The position numbers were made by a program, and so were the translations under genes. The notes under the pieces are model-generated. The model did no database searches. It had not been told where the DNA came from and saw nothing but the letters and a program-made list of their open reading frames with translations. Positions 10,501 to 17,794 of a stretch of 49,891 nucleotides of DNA are shown piece after piece. Every line of letters begins with the position of its first letter. The first letter of the stretch is position 1. The DNA is from an uncultured Porphyromonadaceae bacterium (GTDB lineage Bacteria > Bacteroidota > Bacteroidia > Bacteroidales > Muribaculaceae), in contig CABUIO010000017.1 in NCBI GenBank assembly GCA_902491625.1, positions 1 to 49,891 of the forward strand, given 5' to 3'.

Positions 10501-12158
10501 AATTGAAGAAATTCGAGCGTGCCATCACTCTCAGCAACGATTCCTCGACCATCGTGCGCCATAACCTGAAGACCAAGAAGGTGCGGGTCACGGCCAAGTC
10601 GGGCGACAATATCGTAAAACTCAAAACTCGGGTCGTTGATGAGAACAGTATCGAGATTCTCGACCGAGGCGATTCGGACTACACCATAACCGTGACAGAA
10701 CAGAAGAAGAGCAGCGGCTCCAAATTCTGGCTGGACGTGGCCGATTATTCGGCACGCCTGCTCATGTCGCCGCGCAGCTTCAGTTTCCGCTGGCGCCAGA
10801 GCCACGGCATGACCCTCCCTCTCTTCCGTCCCGACGTGGGCGACGTGTTCGGCCAGAGCCGCAACTACGGCCCGATGGCTCCGGGACTCGACTTCGCATT
10901 CGGTTTCACCGACGAATCCTACGTCAACAAAGCCCTCGAACGCGGATGGCTCATCACGGACGACAACCAGACTTCGCCCGCGATCTGGAACAGATCCAAC
11001 GAATTTAATTTTGAGCTGAATCTGGAGCCGATAAAGGGTCTGAAAATACTTCTCACGAACAACCGCACTGACTCGCGCACGCAGCAGATTCAGTTCATGT
11101 ATGCCGACATGCCGACGTCGCGCACAGGCTCTTTCACCAAGACGCATATCGCCATCGCCACGGCGCTGCGCAGCTCAAAGGCCGAGAACGGCTACGAAAG
11201 CAAGGCGTTCAACGACTTCCTGAACAACATCCCCGTCGTGGCCGCGCGTTTCGAGGAGAAGTTTGCCGGAACGACTTATCCAACAACAGGTTTCATGGCA
11301 GGAAATCCGCTGGCGGGCACGCAGTTCAATCCCGAAGTGGGCACCGTGAGCCGCACAAGTTCCGATGTGCTTATCCCGGCGTTCATAGCCGCATACTCCG
11401 GTAGTGATGCCCATAAGATCGACCTCTCGCCCTTCCCCTCACTCGCGGCCATACGTCCCAACTGGCGCGTCACATACGATGGTCTGCTGCAGCTCGGCAA
11501 CATGCGCCAGTGGTTTAAGTCGTTCACACTGACACATGCCTATCAGTGCACCTACGCCGTAGGATCCTATTCCAGCTATCTCAACTGGATCGGCGTTGAC
11601 GGTGACTATGGCTACACCCTCAACGAGCAGACCTCAATGCCGATTCCCTCGTCTCCCTACAACATCTCGTCAGTGGCTATCACGGAGAAATTCGCACCTC
11701 TCATCGGTGTCAACGCTACGATGAACAACAACGTCAACTTCAACGTCGAGTATCGCGACTCGCGCACGTTGACGCTCAACGCTTCCGCAGGACAGATCGT
11801 GGAAGCGACCAGCAAGCAGTTCACGATCGGAGCCGGATATAAGATTGCGAATTTCAACACGATTCTCAAGATCGGCGGCAAGCAGGGGGGCGTCAGCAAC
11901 GACCTTACGCTCAATCTCGACTTCTCCATAGCCAGCAACTCGTCGCTGATACGAAAGATCGAGACTGCCTTCACTCAGGCTCAGAACGGCGCAAAGACAA
12001 TGTCGCTCAACTTCACGGCAAGCTACATACTCTCCAAGCGAATCACCCTGAGCATGTTCTTTGACCATCAGGTCAACACACCGCTTGTGAGCAATTCATC
12101 CTATCCGACATCCAACACAAACTGTGGCATCGCCGTCAACATGTCGCTTGCCCGATAA
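4599..12158 (+). CDS. sprA: Type IX secretion outer-membrane translocon SprA (Sov)
   Basis: SprA is the giant single-chain beta-barrel through which type IX cargo proteins cross the outer membrane. The 2519-residue length is in the usual range. A hydrophobic export signal (ILVAATTLIVPFLSVLMAFG) is preceded by about 25 residues from the ATG at 4599; a later GTG start is possible. Family signatures include a SprA-type N-terminal region, the GSSYIDDFETTQTGLDL motif near residue 848, and long alternating aromatic/polar strands to a final residue pattern typical of a barrel end (VNMSLAR). A Ser/Asn/Lys-rich low-complexity insert lies near residues 1930-1965 (bases about 10390-10490). Three proteins with type A sorting tails in this window are plausible substrates. 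The gene ends 14 bases from the convergent His-rich protein gene. Confidence 0.97.
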   Translation: MATHVCAGIFHLCELIVKPGRYRHILVAATTLIVPFLSVLMAFGQYYKPEVTPPPSNPPVEYIPDTNIPDSIILPSPVQTTLPREYADYLGREYAADLRDPQNIKTEAIFDPATGMYLIHTKVGDYDLVTPFQMSAADYHKAQVRNDMLDYYRERNSEIFEKKDKEPFNILDMNFALGPLEKVFGPGGVRLTTQGSVQLNMGIKSNKTDNPALPVNSRRKTFFDFDQKIQATIAASVGDKMKFNMTYNTDATFDFDSKNLKLAYEGKEDDIIKSIEAGNVSMTTGSSLIRGSTALFGVKTKLQFGKLTLTGLISQQNSESKTVNTQGGVQTTPFSMKCDDYDANRHFFLAQYFYDHYDEFAAKLPYVSSGINITRIEVWVTNKSSQYDESRNLVGFMDLGEESRLASDYWTVNPQYQNPCNKSNNLLDVIKTEYPEARNINRVTQVLEPLQDYGISGGRDFEKVESARLLKSSEYTLNPTLGYISLKSALTSDEVLAVAYEYTYHGQVFQVGEFSGDVTNTTDCLYLKMLRGTTISPRLPMWKLMMKNVYSLGAYQLQQSKFKMNIKFLSDTTGTEINYLPVGAIANQPLLQVMNLDRIDSNQESNPDGFFDYIEGYTVQSSGGKIIFPVAEPFGSNLRRKINDPALADLYCYQELYDSTITVARQFADKNKYTLSGEYQASSGAQIRLNAMNVPRGSVIVTAGGVTLTENSDYTVDYTMGIVTITNQSIIDSGTNVSVTLENQSLFSMQRKTLLGFDAQYKFNKDLTVGATLLHFSEKALTEKVNIGDEIINNTMWGLNVNYNTQFMWLTNLLNRIPTVNATAPSTLSVRAEFAQLLPHKQKAGTNQGSSYIDDFETTQTGLDLRSPYSWTLASTPYDSSPDALFPEAALSDNVDYGKNRALLSWYYIDRLFTQRGSSRVPGYIRNDLDQLSNPYVREVKTREIFPNRETSYGEAQTIQTLNLSFYPSERGPYNLDASDIAPDGSLLHPERRWGGIMRKMDNTNFETSNVEYIQFWLLDPFLDENNPNPEGGDLYFNFGEISEDILKDGMKSYENGLPIDGNNQFMRETNWGRVSSQNSLTYAFENAENARPMQDVGLDGLPNDDEFTFHSYSDYLDGLRNKLDGATIAQMQDDPFSAFNDPAGDNYHFYLSPWYDEHRTGILDRYKHYNGVEGNSLSPDQSSNPFYQSARTVPDVEDINQDNTLNEYERYFQYKVSIRPEDLEVGKNFIADKQESLQILPNGESKVMVYYQFKIPLSQPEKVVGGINDFSTIRFARIFLNGFKKPVFLRFVTLELVRGEWRDYAFNLNSRNDSPAEGELDVSTVNIEENSGKQPVNYVLPPGVNRIQDPGQAQATQLNEQSMALTVKGLQPGDARGVYKNTQLDLRIYKRMQMWIHAEAPVVDQTNLKNGDLALFVRVGSDVKNNYYEYEIPLELTPAGKYNNMSSADRRIVWPESNFLDVPFSLFTDLKTQRNRDKSAGTQGVGYGMLYSMRDPSNENNTVSVLGNPSLGDVRVMLIGVRNKSNSVKDGAVWVNELKVTDFNESGGWAANATVNLGISDVAQVNFGGHIETAGFGGVDQGLSQRRLDDYEQYNVAVQADLGRFFPEKAKLHAPIYYSYSKEKTTPKYNPLDQDILLKDALDACNTKAERDSISGYAVTRKTVESFSISGLKFNVQHKNPMPWDPANFTASFSFNKQKNFDPTTEYEYTNDYKGSFQYTYNPYIKPLKPFGWIKSKNKNLRFLKEWEINWLFNSLTFYTNMSRYYYEQQTRSEVDVNFQLPVQVSKNFYWDRQLNLTWNLTKTLSFTFNSNTTARIEETVGAVNRKLFPDKYKEWRDTVWNSIKGFGTPWNYNQTFTATYRAPFSKIPILDFLNGQISYNSTYRWDRGATVDDVYLGNNIQNQATWNADARINLEQMFNKVPYLKKVNQRFSRSSNSSSSNNKNKGKKGKKNGKEDDRSDSPAREKLKKFERAITLSNDSSTIVRHNLKTKKVRVTAKSGDNIVKLKTRVVDENSIEILDRGDSDYTITVTEQKKSSGSKFWLDVADYSARLLMSPRSFSFRWRQSHGMTLPLFRPDVGDVFGQSRNYGPMAPGLDFAFGFTDESYVNKALERGWLITDDNQTSPAIWNRSNEFNFELNLEPIKGLKILLTNNRTDSRTQQIQFMYADMPTSRTGSFTKTHIAIATALRSSKAENGYESKAFNDFLNNIPVVAARFEEKFAGTTYPTTGFMAGNPLAGTQFNPEVGTVSRTSSDVLIPAFIAAYSGSDAHKIDLSPFPSLAAIRPNWRVTYDGLLQLGNMRQWFKSFTLTHAYQCTYAVGSYSSYLNWIGVDGDYGYTLNEQTSMPIPSSPYNISSVAITEKFAPLIGVNATMNNNVNFNVEYRDSRTLTLNASAGQIVEATSKQFTIGAGYKIANFNTILKIGGKQGGVSNDLTLNLDFSIASNSSLIRKIETAFTQAQNGAKTMSLNFTASYILSKRITLSMFFDHQVNTPLVSNSSYPTSNTNCGIAVNMSLAR

Positions 12159-12172
12159 TCCTCTCGACAGGA

Positions 12173-12529
12173 TCAATCGTCATCGTGATGATGATGATGT
12201 TTGCGATGTTTCTTGCTCTCTTTGTAGCCGTGGTGTTTCTTATGATGCTTCTTGTATTTTTTATGATGCCCCTTTTTATGGTGTTTCTTATGATGTGGCG
12301 GCCTGACATATTTGCAGCGGTGGTGGCAGTGGTGATGTCCGCACCATCCGTAATAGAAAGGCGCCGGATATTCTATCTCGCCGTCGGAGGAGAAACCAAG
12401 CACGGCATTTCCGGTAGAGATTCCGAACACGACCTTCGGGTCGTCGGCGGCAGCTTCCGATGCGTCGGGAATCATTGGCGCGGCAATAAGGATAAAGCCG
12501 GCAAGAAGCATAGGTAAGTGTCGTTTCAT
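12173..12529 (-). CDS. Exported histidine/lysine-rich protein
   Basis: A 118-residue product with a signal peptide (MKRHLPMLLAGFILIAAPMI...) and a short middle domain with AVLGFSSDGEIEYPAPFYYGW. The C-terminal half consists largely of His-His-Lys-Lys repeats: about 21 His in the last 57 residues, ending in five His and three Asp, plus three Cys (WCGHHHCHHRC). Such tails commonly bind divalent metals such as zinc, nickel or copper, so a periplasmic metal buffer is a reasonable inference; no family is recognised. The repeats are low complexity, so the exact extent of the tail may vary between strains. It converges on sprA, and no -7 element is evident upstream, where a repeat-filled gap begins. 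Confidence 0.75.
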   Translation of the reverse strand: MKRHLPMLLAGFILIAAPMIPDASEAAADDPKVVFGISTGNAVLGFSSDGEIEYPAPFYYGWCGHHHCHHRCKYVRPPHHKKHHKKGHHKKYKKHHKKHHGYKESKKHRKHHHHHDDD

Positions 12530-12622
12530 AGTATTGTCGTTTATGAGGGTTTTATATATTAAGAACGCCCGACACCTCCGATCGGTTTATCGGAAGTCTT
12601 GTATTTGGGTTTACCGCATACT

Positions 12623-12857
12623 TGTGTCCGAACATGACAATCACACGACCATGTAGGGGCGCAAAATTTTGCGCCCGCCGCGACGCGGAAAAGGCCTGTC
12701 AAGGCCAAGGGGATGGGTGCCGCGTCAGCCGCCGAAACCATAGGTGGGTTTGTGTCCGAATATGACAATCGCACGGCGATGTAGGGGCGCAAAATTTTGC
12801 GCCCGCCGTGACGCGGAAAAGGCCTGTCAAGGCCAAGGGGATGGGCGCCGCGTCAGC
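12623..12857. repeat. Intergenic 128-bp direct repeat with internal palindrome, two copies
   Basis: Copy one (12623-12750) and copy two (12751-about 12857) lie head to tail with period 128. Both contain TGTAGGGGCGCAAAATTTTG and the perfect 20-bp palindrome centred there (12657-12676 and 12785-12804), then GACGCGGAAAAGGCCTGTCA. A partial third unit (GCGTCAGCCGCCGAAACCAT) recurs at 12722 and 12889. No protein is encoded; the copies differ at a few positions. Confidence 0.9.
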
Positions 12858-13066
12858 GGCAGCCGGATCTTAGCCTATGGTGAGGCGCGCGTCAGCCGCC
12901 GAAACCATAGGAAAGCGTGAAAAATACATGAACCGCGCTGCGTAGCTGCGCAACATCTCGGGTGTCTTAAGTAATTGGCTGTCAGCGAAATGCTTAAGAT
13001 ATCCGAGTCGATGCTCTGGATATTTGTTGTCTCAATTTTTTTAAATCTATGGCTGTTGCGGATGAG
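12858..13066. other. Gap with repeat remnant and no gene
   Basis: Together with 12530-12622 this is non-coding. It holds a partial copy of the neighbouring repeat (12889-12911) and a small possible stem near 12932-12948. No promoter or terminator was identified with confidence. Confidence 0.5.
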
Positions 13067-13264
13067 TCAGTGTTTGCGGTTTTTGTCGCAGGCGTCCGCG
13101 AGGCCGCAGCCCGAACATACCGGAGATGATTCTTTTCTTTTTTTTGAGCCGTCGCAGTTACAGTTCCTTTTTTTGCTGCGCAGACGCAGGATGCCGCGCA
13201 GCATCCACAGACATGCCGCGATCAGGATTATCGCTACGATTGTATATTGTAACTGTAGGCTCAT
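13067..13264 (-). CDS. Small Cys-rich membrane protein (FeoB-associated-like)
   Basis: A 65-residue protein with one N-terminal membrane helix (YTIVAIILIAACLWML), a basic stretch, and a cysteine cluster (CNC near residues 35-37, then CSGCGLADAC near 50-59). This layout matches the FeoB-associated Cys-rich membrane protein family, small partners normally encoded after the ferrous iron transporter feoB. Here there is no feoB: its ATG overlaps the topB stop (ATGA, 13261-13264), which implies translational coupling with topB. The cysteines may bind iron or another metal. The family assignment rests on architecture and the CSGC...C motif; the role in this setting is unknown. Confidence 0.7.
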   Translation of the reverse strand: MSLQLQYTIVAIILIAACLWMLRGILRLRSKKRNCNCDGSKKRKESSPVCSGCGLADACDKNRKH

Positions 13265-15102
13265 TTCTTTTTACCGGACTTTTTCTCTTCCGTCTCCTTG
13301 CCTTGCGACGTCTCGATCTTTCGCGGAGTGTTGTCTGAAAGGACGCTCACTACAATCTGCCGGATCATCTCTTTCTGGCTGTCAAGAAACTCTGCGGCGT
13401 CGTATTCTCCACGTTCGATGCGTCGAAGTCGGTTCTCCCACAATCCGGTGAGTCTGGCGCTTTTGATGAGGTCTTCGCGGATGAGTCCGATAAGGTCAAT
13501 TCCTGCCTGAGTGGCGCGGAGGCTTTTGCGCTCGCGGCGGATATAGCCTCTGCGATAGAGTGTCTCGATGATCTGCGCCCTTGTTGAGGGACGGCCGATG
13601 CCGTTGGCTTTAAGCGCCTCGCGAAGGTCTTCGTCGTCGACAAGATTGCCGGCCGTCTCCATCGCTTTCAGCAGAGTGCCCTCTGTGAAATACTTCGGGG
13701 GCTGTGAGGTCTTTTTGGCGACTGTCGGTTTGTGGGATCCCGACTCGTTTTTGGCAAATGCCGGAAGTATGTTTTCTGAATCAACGTCCGGCGCCTGAGG
13801 ATTGTTCTTGGGTTCCTTGGTGTAGAGCACCTTCCATCCCTTGTCGGTGATGACCTTTCCTGTAGCCTTGAATTTCACGTCCGCGACGTGCGCCTCTACG
13901 ACCGTCTGGTCGAAGGTGCAGTCCGGCATGAAGACAGCCACGAATCGGCGTGCCACTGTGTCGAAGACGTTGCGTTCCATCTCGGAAAGGGACGGCGGGA
14001 GAGGCTGTCCGGTGGGGATGATGGCGTGGTGGTCGGTAATTTTAGAGTTGTCGAACACCTTCTTGCTTTTGGCAAGCTTTTTGCCTCTGATGGTCTGCAA
14101 TGGCTCCTGAAAATCCTGCAACGAGTTGAGGATTCCGGCGCATTTTGGATAGACATCCTCCGGCAGATATGTCGTGTCCACACGCGGATATGTGGTGAGT
14201 TTCTTTTCGTAAAGCGACTGGATGGTGCGCAGTGTGTCTTCCGCACTCATCGAGAACCGTCTGTTGCACTCCACCTGCAGAGATGTCAGGTCGAAAAGAC
14301 GCGGAGGAGCCTCGCGTCCTTTTTTCTTGGTGACGCTGTCGACTGTGAAAGGTTCCGGAGCGAGCCGCTGAGCAACTTTCTGACAATCTTCTTCGGTTTC
14401 GAAAGGCTTGAGCGACGAGGCGAAGGTCACACCTCTATATATGGTTTGTAATTCCCAGGTGTCTTTTGGCACGAAATTCTCGATCTCCTGCTGGCGGGCC
14501 ACTATGATGGCGAGGGTAGGGGTCTGCACACGTCCGATGGAGAGAACCTGACCCTGCGACGCGTATTTGAGAGTGTAGAGTCGGGTGGCGTTCATGCCGA
14601 GGATCCAGTCGCCGATAGCGCGGCAGAGTCCTGCGGTGTAAAGCGGTTCGAGGTCGGCGTGCGGACGGAGGTTGTTGAAGCCCTCGCGTATGGCGTCGTC
14701 GGTCAGCGACGAGATCCAGAGCCTTTTCACAGGTTTGTCGCAATGCGCCAGCTGCATGACCCAGCGTTGGATTAGTTCACCCTCCTGGCCGGCATCGCCG
14801 CAGTTGATCACCTCGTCGGCTTTCTCGATCAGCCATTCGATGACGCGAAACTGCTTCTCGATTCCTTTGTCGTCGATGAGCTTGATGCCGAACCGGGGAG
14901 GGATCATGGGCAGTTGCCCGAGAGCCCAGCGTTTCCAGAGAGGGGAATAGTCGTGGGGTTCCTTTAGAGTACAGAGATGACCGAAAGTCCAGGTGACGCA
15001 ATAGTCGTTGCCCTCAAAGAAACCCTCGCGCCTGGTGTTCGCACCCAGAATGCGCGCGATGTCCTTGCCTACGCTCGGTTTCTCTGTGATGCACAGCTTC
15101 AT
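13261..15102 (-). CDS. topB: DNA topoisomerase III (type IA)
   Basis: Type IA topoisomerases cut one strand through a 5'-phosphotyrosine and pass the other, resolving recombination intermediates. The 613-residue product has an N-terminal TOPRIM domain (MKLCITEKPSVGKDIA; metal site CGDAGQEGEL at 101-110) and the core with SIGRVQTPTLAII. The active-site segment TTYPRVDTTYLP places the catalytic Tyr near residue 305, and NGIGRPSTRAQIIETL is conserved. The second Asp of the usual TOPRIM DxD is Gly105, while D103 and E107 are kept. There is no C-terminal zinc-finger array, as in shorter TopB forms. The start codon overlaps the mazG stop by 4 bases, so translation is probably coupled. Confidence 0.95.
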   Translation of the reverse strand: MKLCITEKPSVGKDIARILGANTRREGFFEGNDYCVTWTFGHLCTLKEPHDYSPLWKRWALGQLPMIPPRFGIKLIDDKGIEKQFRVIEWLIEKADEVINCGDAGQEGELIQRWVMQLAHCDKPVKRLWISSLTDDAIREGFNNLRPHADLEPLYTAGLCRAIGDWILGMNATRLYTLKYASQGQVLSIGRVQTPTLAIIVARQQEIENFVPKDTWELQTIYRGVTFASSLKPFETEEDCQKVAQRLAPEPFTVDSVTKKKGREAPPRLFDLTSLQVECNRRFSMSAEDTLRTIQSLYEKKLTTYPRVDTTYLPEDVYPKCAGILNSLQDFQEPLQTIRGKKLAKSKKVFDNSKITDHHAIIPTGQPLPPSLSEMERNVFDTVARRFVAVFMPDCTFDQTVVEAHVADVKFKATGKVITDKGWKVLYTKEPKNNPQAPDVDSENILPAFAKNESGSHKPTVAKKTSQPPKYFTEGTLLKAMETAGNLVDDEDLREALKANGIGRPSTRAQIIETLYRRGYIRRERKSLRATQAGIDLIGLIREDLIKSARLTGLWENRLRRIERGEYDAAEFLDSQKEMIRQIVVSVLSDNTPRKIETSQGKETEEKKSGKKK

Positions 15103-15899
15103 TTCTGTGTCTCCTTGCGTTCAAGCGATTTGGCCTCGTCCCAGATGGCGTCCATCTCCGCGAGGGTCATGTCGCGCAGCGGTTTGCCAATCTCCTTTGA
15201 CTTTGCCTCCAGGTAGTTGAAGCGGCGGATGAATTTTCGATTGGTTAGTTCGAGGGCGTTCTCGGGATTGACGCCGTAGAGGCGTGCGGCATTGACCACT
15301 GCGAAGAGCAGATCGCCGAATTCCTTCTCCATGTTGACCTTGTCGCCGCGTTTGATTTCAGCTTCCACTTCGCCAAGCTCCTCGCGCACTTTATCCCAGA
15401 CCTGCTCTTTCTCCTCCCAGTCGAAACCGACGTTGCGGACTTTCTCCTGAATGCGGTTGGCCTTGATGAGGGCGGGGAGAGCCGAGGGTACTCCGGCAAG
15501 CACGGTCTTGTTGCCTCCTTTCTCCTTGAGCTTGATCTCCTCCCAGTTGCGGAGCACTGCGTCCTGATTGTCAGCCTGCACGTCGCCGTAGATATGCGGA
15601 TGTCGGAAAATAAGCTTGTCGGTCAGGGCCTTGCACACGTCTGCAATGTCAAACTGCTCTTTCTCGTCGGCGATCTTTGCATAGAAACAGACATGTAGAA
15701 GTACGTCTCCGAGTTCCTTCTTGATGTTGGGAGTGTCGTCGGCTATAAGTGCGTCGGCAAGCTCGTAGACCTCTTCGAGCGTGTTGGGGCGAAGGGATTC
15801 GTTGGTCTGTTTCCGGTCCCAGGGACATTTTTCGCGAAGTTCATCGAGGACGTCGAGCAGGCGTCCGAAAGCGTTGAGTTGTTCTTGTCGTGTGGCCAT
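15099..15899 (-). CDS. mazG: Nucleoside triphosphate pyrophosphohydrolase MazG
   Basis: MazG hydrolyses (d)NTPs to monophosphates and pyrophosphate and helps clear abnormal nucleotides and control stress signalling. The 266-residue length equals that of the two-domain enzyme. The N-terminal half carries CPWDRKQTNESLRPNTLEEVYEL (residues about 25-47) and the metal-binding KKELGDVLLHV. The second half repeats the fold with EELGEVEAEI and EKEFGDLLFAVVNAARL. It is the first gene of the mazG-topB-small membrane protein unit, with a divergent promoter region upstream shared with the DHH phosphoesterase. Confidence 0.95.
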   Translation of the reverse strand: MATRQEQLNAFGRLLDVLDELREKCPWDRKQTNESLRPNTLEEVYELADALIADDTPNIKKELGDVLLHVCFYAKIADEKEQFDIADVCKALTDKLIFRHPHIYGDVQADNQDAVLRNWEEIKLKEKGGNKTVLAGVPSALPALIKANRIQEKVRNVGFDWEEKEQVWDKVREELGEVEAEIKRGDKVNMEKEFGDLLFAVVNAARLYGVNPENALELTNRKFIRRFNYLEAKSKEIGKPLRDMTLAEMDAIWDEAKSLERKETQK

Positions 15900-16011
15900 A
15901 ATTTATCTTTATCGCGTTCTTGCACATACTGAGAAATGCAAGTCTCAGGCAATCAGCATGTAAGAACGCTTTGAGAATGCTGTTGTAAATAATTGCGTCA
16001 AAATTGTAGCG

Positions 16012-16019
16012 CAAAGTTA
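16012..16019 (-). promoter_or_regulatory. mazG: Putative -7 element for mazG-topB operon
   Basis: CAAAGTTA on the plus strand reads TAACTTTG on the minus strand, a match to TAnnTTTG, 112 bases upstream of the mazG ATG. No good -33 partner is seen. Confidence 0.45.
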
Positions 16020-16042
16020 AGTGAATTTCGGGAATTAATTGC

Positions 16043-16050
16043 TATCTTTG
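16043..16050 (+). promoter_or_regulatory. Putative -7 element for the nrnA-glmM-lpxK-thiL operon
   Basis: TATCTTTG matches TAnnTTTG and lies 41 bases before the chosen ATG (16092). It is 23 bases from the opposing -7 box for mazG, so the two promoters are almost back to back. Confidence 0.5.
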
Positions 16051-16091
16051 TCAACCAATTGTCCTCTTTGACGAGGCCATGTTTTTTGCAG

Positions 16092-17150
16092 ATGATAACG
16101 AAAATGCTTGACCAGCGGAACATAAATCGCTTCCGCGAACTGATAGAAAAAAGTTCGCGGATAGTGGTGACGTGCCATGTCCGCCCTGACGGCGACGCCA
16201 TGGGTTCTTCGCTTGGGCTGATGCATCTGCTGAAATCGTTGGGCAAGGATGCTAAGGTCGTGACGCCTGACACACCGCCGAGACAGCTTTCGTTTCTGCC
16301 GTCGTTCATTGAGGTGGTGCCTTACACACGCTACACCGACTATGCCACGCTCCTTGTCGGCGAGGCGGATCTGATAGTCTGCTGCGACTTCAACAGCATC
16401 GCGCGTCAGGAAGAGCTTGGCAAGCTCCTCGCAGTCTCCGGCGCAAAGAAGGTGATGGTTGACCATCATCTCTATCCGGAGGATTTTGCCGACGTCCGGT
16501 TTTCTTATCCCGAAATGTCGTCGGCAAGCGAGCTGATGTTTCGCATTATCGCCGACATGGGTCTTTACACTTCCGTGAATCTCGACTGTGCCACTTGCCT
16601 GTGTACGGGCGTTATCACTGACACGAAGAATCTCAGTGTCAACTGTAGCAATCCGGAAATATATCTCGTGATGCTGGAGCTTACGCGGAAAGGTGTCGAT
16701 GTGGCGCGGATTGTGAAGAATGCTCTCCATACGAAGCGCTATGAGGGAATAAAGCTCCATGCCTACGCCCTTGCGAACAATTACCGCATATATCGCCGAC
16801 ACAATGCCGCACTGGTCTGGCTCACTCTCCAAGATCTTGAACGGTTCGACTATGAGAAGGGAGACACGGAAGGCCTCGTTGATCAGGCCGGGGAGGCATC
16901 CGGCGTTGTCTACACGATTTTCCTGCGTGAGGACAATGACTGCATCAAGGTCTCCACGCGAAGCGTTGACGATTTCCCTGTCAACATCCTCTGCGAGAAG
17001 TATTTCAACGGAGGCGGCCACCGTCAGGCGGCCGGAGGCAAGTTTTTCGGAAGCATGGACGAGTGTATAGCGTTGTGCGAGAGTGTGATGGACGAGTTCG
17101 ACCGCTATCTTCCGACGATGGAGGACGAGTATGTGAGAGAAAAAGTTTGA
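16092..17150 (+). CDS. DHH-family phosphoesterase, oligoribonuclease/pAp-phosphatase (NrnA-like)
   Basis: NrnA-type enzymes degrade 2-5 nt RNA (nanoRNA) and dephosphorylate 3'-phosphoadenosine 5'-phosphate, using paired manganese ions. The 352-residue form (ATG 16092; 16104 is an alternative) fits the family and falls just after the -7 box at 16043, whereas longer readings would begin upstream of that promoter. DHH motifs: TCHVRPDGDAMGSS (residues 27-40), VCCDFNS (D99) and MVDHHLYPE (DHH 124-126). The C-terminal DHHA1 domain carries NGGGHRQAAGGKF. It heads a long gene row; the DUF4827 lipoprotein starts 3 bases after its stop. Confidence 0.9.
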   Translation: MITKMLDQRNINRFRELIEKSSRIVVTCHVRPDGDAMGSSLGLMHLLKSLGKDAKVVTPDTPPRQLSFLPSFIEVVPYTRYTDYATLLVGEADLIVCCDFNSIARQEELGKLLAVSGAKKVMVDHHLYPEDFADVRFSYPEMSSASELMFRIIADMGLYTSVNLDCATCLCTGVITDTKNLSVNCSNPEIYLVMLELTRKGVDVARIVKNALHTKRYEGIKLHAYALANNYRIYRRHNAALVWLTLQDLERFDYEKGDTEGLVDQAGEASGVVYTIFLREDNDCIKVSTRSVDDFPVNILCEKYFNGGGHRQAAGGKFFGSMDECIALCESVMDEFDRYLPTMEDEYVREKV

Positions 17151-17153
17151 ATA

Positions 17154-17738
17154 ATGAGAAGAATGAAGATTACAAGACATATTTATCTGTTGGCTGCGGT
17201 GATTGTGCTTCTGGCCACTGCGGCATGCAGCAAGTCGAAGAGCTATTCCGAGATGCTGCGCGACGAGGAGAAAGCGACCAACTGGTGGCTCGCCAATCAG
17301 AAGATTGTCAACGAGGTGCCCGCCGACTCTGTGTTCCTGACCGGAAAGGACGCCCCTTTCTATAAGCTTGACGAAGACGGCTACATCTACATGCAGGTGG
17401 TCAATCCAGGCGATCCCGCCAAGAAGGCGAAGAAAGGCCAGCAGGTATTTTTCAGATATATGCGCACCAACATTCTCGAGCTGTATCGCGGCAACAATCC
17501 GCAGCCTTCGGGCAATGCCAACGATGTGGGCGGCGGCAATTCCACTTCGTTCCGTTTCGAGGATCTCAGCGCATCAACGTCGCTTCAGTTCGGCGCCGGC
17601 ATCCAGATGCCTCTCCGTTATCTTGGACTGGACTGTGAGGTCAATCTCGTGCTGCGCAGCTACTACGGCTTTAACGGCGAGACAGGACAGTGTCAGCCGT
17701 ACATCTATAACATAAAGTATTATCCGGCTTATTATTGA
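17154..17738 (+). CDS. DUF4827 family lipoprotein
   Basis: The 194-residue product has a lipoprotein signal (LLAAVIVLLATAAC, lipidated Cys near 25) and then SKSYSEMLRDEEKATNWWL and a long conserved-looking region with GYIYMQVVNPGDPAKKAKKGQQVFFRY. This is how I recognise DUF4827 proteins of Bacteroidales, whose function is not known to me. Some of the pattern (KKGQQVFFRY, then LRYLGLDCEVNLVL and a tyrosine-rich end) is reminiscent of FKBP-type peptidyl-prolyl isomerases of the envelope, but catalytic competence cannot be judged by eye. It starts 3 bases after the DHH phosphoesterase stop and precedes glmM by 56 bases, so it likely shares their transcript. Confidence 0.7.
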   Translation: MRRMKITRHIYLLAAVIVLLATAACSKSKSYSEMLRDEEKATNWWLANQKIVNEVPADSVFLTGKDAPFYKLDEDGYIYMQVVNPGDPAKKAKKGQQVFFRYMRTNILELYRGNNPQPSGNANDVGGGNSTSFRFEDLSASTSLQFGAGIQMPLRYLGLDCEVNLVLRSYYGFNGETGQCQPYIYNIKYYPAYY

Positions 17739-17794
17739 GTCTGGAGTGTACTACTATAAATTATTGTAAGACAGAATAATAAATCAGACATATC

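Noticed and set aside
12559..12792. 77-codon frame on the minus strand in the repeat region
   Set aside because: It translates the intergenic repeat with its palindrome; the repeat explains the openness.
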